From Bradyrhizobium oropedii (lineage in GTDB: Bacteria > Pseudomonadota > Alphaproteobacteria > Rhizobiales > Xanthobacteraceae): DNA of 34,401 nucleotides. Shown piece after piece: positions 30,787 to 34,401 of the stretch. The notes below the pieces were generated by a model. It was not told the origin of the DNA. It was given only the letters and a program-made list of their open reading frames with translations, and made no database searches. The first letter of the stretch is position 1. Each line of letters begins with the position of its first letter. The stretch spans positions 1 through 34,401 of the forward strand of contig NZ_JACMYO010000082.1 in the NCBI RefSeq assembly GCF_020889685.1, read 5' to 3'. The translations under genes were made by a program, and so were the position numbers.

Positions 30787-32597
30787 AGTGTTGGCAGCCT
30801 GACCACGAAACGTGCGCCGGCCACGATGGGCTTGCCGTCTTCGTCCGCAGGGCCCGGACGGTTCTCCGCCCAGATGCGCCCGCCATGCGCTTCGATGATC
30901 TGCTTGGAGATCGAAAGCCCAAGGCCGGAGTTCTGGCCGAAGCCCTGGTGCGGCCGGTCGGTGTAGAAGCGCTCGAAGATCCGCTCCAGTGCGTCCTCGC
31001 CGATCCCGGGCCCGTCATCGTCGACCACGATCTCGACCTCGCCGCGGGTGCGGCGGCAGACGATGCGCACCTTGTCGCCCGGCTTGGAGAACGATTGCGC
31101 GTTCGACAGCAGGTTCGAGATCACCTGGCCGAGCCGGGAATCATGGCCGGGCACCGACAGCGAATCGGTCGGTCCGCGGCCCTCGAAGCGGGCTTCGACG
31201 GCGACGTCGTGGCCGAGCCGCGTCTCGTTGGCGACGCTGGTCAGCGTCGTCAGCAGCCGGCGCAGATCGACCGGCGCCATGTCCTGACGCTGCATCTCGG
31301 CATCGAGCCGGCTCGCGTCTGATATGTCGGAGATCAGGCGGTCGAGCCGCCTGACGTCATGCTCGATCACGGCGAGCAGTCGCCCGCGACTATTCTCGTT
31401 GCGCGCCAACGGCAGCGTCTCGACCGCCGAGCGTAGCGAGGTCAGCGGGTTCTTCAGCTCGTGGGCCACATCGGCGGCGAACATCTCGATCGCCTCGATG
31501 CGGCTGTAGAGCGCGTTGGTCATGTCGCGCAGCGCGCCGGAGAGATGGCCGATCTCGTCGCGGCGCCCGGTGAAGTCGGGAATCTCGACGCGGGTCTGGA
31601 TACGGTGACGGACGCGCTCGGCGCCGTCGGCAAGCCGCCGCACTGGACCCGCGATCGTGCTCGCCAGCAACAGCGACAGCATGATCATGACGGCGGAGGC
31701 GACCCCGCCGATCTTGAGGATGGCGAGGCGCTCGGACATCACCAGCTGGTCGATGTCGTCGCCCTGGGTGGTCAGCATCAATGCGCCGCGCACGGCGCGG
31801 AAATGCTGCACGGGAACGGCAACCGACACGATGATCGCGCCGCGGTCGGTGACGCGCACCGCGCTGCCCTTCATGCCATCGAGCGATTGCGCGACTTCTG
31901 AATAGCCCTTGCCGCCTTCGGGGCCGAGCTCGCGGTAGATCGGCAGGTCGCCGCGGTTGAGCCAGGTCTTGATGGTGGCCTTGCTCTTCTCATAGAGCGA
32001 CGGCTTTTCCGACGGCGGCGGCAGCTCCATGCGCAGCACGTCGCCGCGCGCGAACAGATTGCGGCTGTCGAGGATCAGGCCGCCATCGCGGTCGAAGATG
32101 CGGGCCCGCGTCTTGGTCGGCGCGATCAGGCGGCGCAGGATCGGCGCGAGACGCTCGGGATTGATCGAGAAGTCCGCCGATTCATCCGGCTGGCCAAAAC
32201 TCTCGCCGGGCTTCAGGTCGAGCAGCCGGTCGGGATCGATGGTGACGGTATTGCCTTCGACGGTCGCAGACGCCGCGATCGCCTCCGAGATGATCTCGGC
32301 ATAGACCAGGAGGCTCTGGGTGCGCGCCTCGATCAGGCCGGCACGGAATTGCGAGAGATAGAGGATGCTCGCGACGAGGGCGACGAGGCCGGCGAGGTTG
32401 AGCGAGACGATGCGGCGCGTCAGGCTCGAGAACGACAGCGCGAAGAAGAACTGACCGGCGCGGCGCAGCCAGCCGAGCGGACGGCGCCAGCCCCTGTCCT
32501 GCACGGCGTCGTCGGCCACGGCCTCTTGATCGAGGAGCTGCGAGGCGTCCTCGGTGTTCTGGCCTTGCTCGAGCTGCGTTCGATCAAGCACTGGCAA
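30783..32597 (-). CDS. chvG: ChvG-type sensor histidine kinase
   Basis: ChvG senses acid or envelope change and phosphorylates ChvI. The 604-residue protein has TM1 at about 63-83, a periplasmic sensor (about 84-290), TM2 (about 292-315), HAMP (316-368), the dimerisation/phosphoacceptor domain with H379 in VAHELKNPLTSLRS, and an ATPase domain with NLLSNAQSF (N-box), DDDGPGIGE (G1) and NSGLGLSISKQI (G2). The start is uncertain: TTG 32597 or GTG 32591, both without a clear ribosome-binding site. It lies after chvI and overlaps hprK. Confidence 0.95.
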   Translation of the reverse strand: MPVLDRTQLEQGQNTEDASQLLDQEAVADDAVQDRGWRRPLGWLRRAGQFFFALSFSSLTRRIVSLNLAGLVALVASILYLSQFRAGLIEARTQSLLVYAEIISEAIAASATVEGNTVTIDPDRLLDLKPGESFGQPDESADFSINPERLAPILRRLIAPTKTRARIFDRDGGLILDSRNLFARGDVLRMELPPPSEKPSLYEKSKATIKTWLNRGDLPIYRELGPEGGKGYSEVAQSLDGMKGSAVRVTDRGAIIVSVAVPVQHFRAVRGALMLTTQGDDIDQLVMSERLAILKIGGVASAVMIMLSLLLASTIAGPVRRLADGAERVRHRIQTRVEIPDFTGRRDEIGHLSGALRDMTNALYSRIEAIEMFAADVAHELKNPLTSLRSAVETLPLARNENSRGRLLAVIEHDVRRLDRLISDISDASRLDAEMQRQDMAPVDLRRLLTTLTSVANETRLGHDVAVEARFEGRGPTDSLSVPGHDSRLGQVISNLLSNAQSFSKPGDKVRIVCRRTRGEVEIVVDDDGPGIGEDALERIFERFYTDRPHQGFGQNSGLGLSISKQIIEAHGGRIWAENRPGPADEDGKPIVAGARFVVRLPTL

Positions 32598-32701
32598 AGC
32601 TGCCGGTTGGTATGGATGTCGTCCCGCGAAGCAGATGTTTGCCCGAGCTTACCCCAGCCGTGCGGAGCCTGTCAGTCAACAAGCCGCCCGGGAGGCGCAG
32701 A

Positions 32702-33403
32702 TCAGGCTTCCTTGAAGCGATAGCCGACGCCGTACAGCGTCTCGATCATCTCGAAGTCGTCGTCGACCACCTTGAACTTCTTGCGCAGCCGCTTGATGTG
32801 GCTGTCGATGGTGCGGTCGTCGACATAGACCTGGTCGTCATAGGCTGCGTCCATCAGCGCGTTGCGGCTCTTCACGACGCCGGGGCGGGTGGCGAGCGCC
32901 TGCAGGATCAGGAATTCGGTCACGGTGAGCGTCACCGGCTCGTTCTTCCAGGTGCAGGTGTGGCGCTCCGGATCCATCCGCAGCAGGCCGCGGTCGAGCG
33001 CGCGGGCGTCTGGCTCCTTCGGTGCGGCGGCCGGGTCCTTCGGCTGACCGCGACGGAGCACGGCCTTGACGCGTTCGACCAGCAGGCGCTGCGAGAACGG
33101 CTTGCGGATGAAATCGTCGGCGCCCATTTTCAGGCCGAACAATTCGTCGATCTCCTCATCCTTCGAGGTGAGGAAGATCACCGGCAGGTCGGACTTCTGG
33201 CGCAGCCGGCGCAGCGTTTCCATGCCGTCCATGCGCGGCATCTTGATATCGAGGATCGCAAGATCGGGCGGCGACGTGCGAAACCCATCCAGCGCCGACG
33301 CACCGTCCGTGTAGGTCATGATGCGATAGCCTTCGGCTTCGAGCGCGATCGAGACCGACGTGAGAATGTTGCGGTCGTCGTCGACCAAGGCGATTGTGGG
33401 CAT
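32702..33403 (-). CDS. chvI: ChvI-type response regulator
   Basis: This OmpR-family transcription factor of 233 residues is controlled by ChvG. The receiver domain has the acidic pocket DDD at 8-10, phosphorylation site D52 in LDIKMP, and TSKDEEIDELFGLKMGADDF then KPFSQR. The winged helix follows from about 130, with VTLTVTEFLILQALATRPG and DDRTIDSHIKRLRKKFK. In rhizobia and Agrobacterium the ChvGI pair controls exopolysaccharide, motility and acid responses. It is the first gene of the chvI-chvG-hprK-EIIA-ptsH run and is divergent from the HugZ-like gene. Confidence 0.97.
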   Translation of the reverse strand: MPTIALVDDDRNILTSVSIALEAEGYRIMTYTDGASALDGFRTSPPDLAILDIKMPRMDGMETLRRLRQKSDLPVIFLTSKDEEIDELFGLKMGADDFIRKPFSQRLLVERVKAVLRRGQPKDPAAAPKEPDARALDRGLLRMDPERHTCTWKNEPVTLTVTEFLILQALATRPGVVKSRNALMDAAYDDQVYVDDRTIDSHIKRLRKKFKVVDDDFEMIETLYGVGYRFKEA

Positions 33404-33588
33404 GAGCTGCTTTCACAATGAGAGTGGCTTAAACGGCGGGCACTCAGGCGACTCGCCGTTAGAAATGGGCTTCGAGCGCGGTCAACGAGCAATGCAAGCT
33501 GGGCTGAAGTGTGACCGAGTTCCGCAAATAACGCTCTGCGACCCATGCGATGGACCCCCATATAGCACCCTGAGACCGTGAGAAAAGG

Positions 33589-33603
33589 CCCTTTTTCAAA
33601 GGG
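33589..33603. other. Small hairpin in the chvI / HugZ-like divergent region
   Basis: CCCTTT-TTC-AAAGGG is a perfect six-pair stem 40 bases before the HugZ-like start. The 239-base region between the two divergent genes should hold both promoters. I could not assign them. Confidence 0.3.
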
Positions 33604-33642
33604 AACCGGCCCGATTCGCCCCAAAATGACCCCGATAGGCCC

Positions 33643-34377
33643 ATGCAACCGACCGCCGACTTCGATCCTGCCCGTCTTGCCCACTCGCTGCTCCGCCGCA
33701 GCCGCCAGGGCGCGCTTGCAACCCTGATGGCCGGCACCGGCGATCCCTATTGCTCGCTGGTCAACCTGGCGAGCCATCCCGACGGCGCGCCGATCCTGCT
33801 GATTTCCCGGCTGGCGCTGCACACCAAGAACATCCTTGCCGACAACAGGGTGTCGCTGATGCTGGACGAGCGCGCCGAGGGCGATCCGCTGGAAGGCGCC
33901 CGGATCATGCTGGCCGGCCGGGCGGAGGAGGCCACGGAGGCCGAGCAGGAGCTCGTCCAAAGGCGCTATCTCTGTGCCCATCCTTCGGCGGAAGCCTTTG
34001 TAGAATTTAAGGATTTTTCGTTCTTCGTGATCCGGCCGAGCGGCGCCCATCTGGTCGCCGGGTTCGGCCGTATCGTCGACCTCAGGCCCGTGCAAGTCCT
34101 GACTGATCTCGGCGGCGCCGACGCGCTGCTGGAGGCCGAGGCGGGCGCGGTGGCGCATATGAACGAGGATCACCGCGAGGCCATGAACCTCTACGCCACG
34201 CGCCTGCTCGGCGCGCCAAGCGCCGACTGGCTCTGCACCGGCTGCGACCCCGACGGCATGGACATGCAGGCCGGCCGCAACACGCTGCGGCTCGATTTCC
34301 CCGAACGGGTCACCAACGGCACCGAGCTGCGCAAGATGCTGGTGCGGCTCGCCGGCGAGGCGCGCGCCAAGGGATAG
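33643..34377 (+). CDS. HugZ-like pyridoxamine-phosphate-oxidase-fold protein with DUF2470
   Basis: The 244-residue protein joins a split-barrel flavin/heme-binding domain (about 1-150, with LRRSRQGALATLM, GDPYCSLVNLASHPDG and LALHTKNILADNRVSLMLD) and a C-terminal DUF2470 domain (VAHMNEDHREAMNLYA, about 170-240). This architecture is shared with HugZ-type heme oxygenases of bacteria. True pyridoxamine oxidase is unlikely because its substrate-binding C-terminus is absent. It is divergent from chvI and complete in the window. A heme or iron role is inferred from family alone. Confidence 0.9.
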   Translation: MQPTADFDPARLAHSLLRRSRQGALATLMAGTGDPYCSLVNLASHPDGAPILLISRLALHTKNILADNRVSLMLDERAEGDPLEGARIMLAGRAEEATEAEQELVQRRYLCAHPSAEAFVEFKDFSFFVIRPSGAHLVAGFGRIVDLRPVQVLTDLGGADALLEAEAGAVAHMNEDHREAMNLYATRLLGAPSADWLCTGCDPDGMDMQAGRNTLRLDFPERVTNGTELRKMLVRLAGEARAKG

Positions 34378-34398
34378 CGGAGCGATCGGCTCGCTCCG
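34378..34398 (+). terminator. Hairpin after the HugZ-like gene
   Basis: CGGAGCGA (34378-34385) and TCGCTCCG (34391-34398) form a perfect eight-pair stem with a five-base loop directly behind the stop codon. The window ends three bases later, so a T run cannot be checked. Confidence 0.6.
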
Positions 34399-34401
34399 AA
34401 C

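Overview
The window is high-GC DNA from an alphaproteobacterium, most likely Bradyrhizobium or a close relative (inference). The evidence is a chvI-chvG-hprK-EIIA-HPr run with a short alphaproteobacterial HprK, a modABC operon, LepA, and palindromic intergenic repeats of the kind common in Bradyrhizobiaceae. No tRNA, rRNA, CRISPR array, transposase or integrase was seen.

Layout. 1-3.1 kb (minus strand): a partial membrane-anchored protein and the molybdate importer modA-modB-modC, with two large hairpins between modA and modB. 3.1-5.3 kb: a secreted protein of unknown function and two peptidoglycan enzymes, a MepA endopeptidase and a divergent L,D-transpeptidase. 5.5-10.5 kb: a PAS-PAS-GGDEF-EAL protein with a degenerate GGDEF site, a DUF1801 protein and a methyl-accepting chemotaxis protein. 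10.6-12.9 kb: a membrane-bound AraC-type regulator followed by an acyltransferase-3 protein. 13.1-17.5 kb: a compact RiPP locus. 17.7-20.1 kb: a VOC protein and an orphan ABC substrate-binding protein. 20.1-22.7 kb: an MFS transporter and an acyl-CoA dehydrogenase/flavin monooxygenase-like enzyme. 22.8-25.1 kb: a small secreted protein and lepA. 25.3-29.3 kb: an exported caspase-like protein with two YARHG domains, abutting an M15 peptidase, then an ArnT/PMT-like glycosyltransferase. 29.4-33.4 kb: ptsH, mannose-type EIIA, hprK, chvG and chvI. 33.6-34.4 kb: a HugZ-like protein.

The most exciting content is the RiPP locus (13071-17516, minus strand). A 157-residue precursor carries a signal-peptide-like leader, an acidic helix with a DVSLATFHL motif, and a core with 18 cysteines, most of them on a strict three-residue lattice. 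It is followed by a strong intrinsic terminator, then by a fused leader-binding/E1-like/YcaO cyclodehydratase, then by a SagB-type FMN dehydrogenase whose start is coupled to the YcaO stop. Together these should convert core cysteines to thiazolines and then thiazoles, giving a linear azole-containing peptide (TOMM/LAP class). No dedicated exporter or immunity gene is visible. That absence and the signal-like leader make the locus look different from the classical microcin B17 and streptolysin S systems.

The other recurring theme is the cell envelope: MepA, L,D-transpeptidase, M15 peptidase, caspase-YARHG protein, acyltransferase, glycosyltransferase and ChvGI. Starts were chosen from visible ribosome-binding sites where possible. 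Functions rest on motifs recognised by eye, without database searches.
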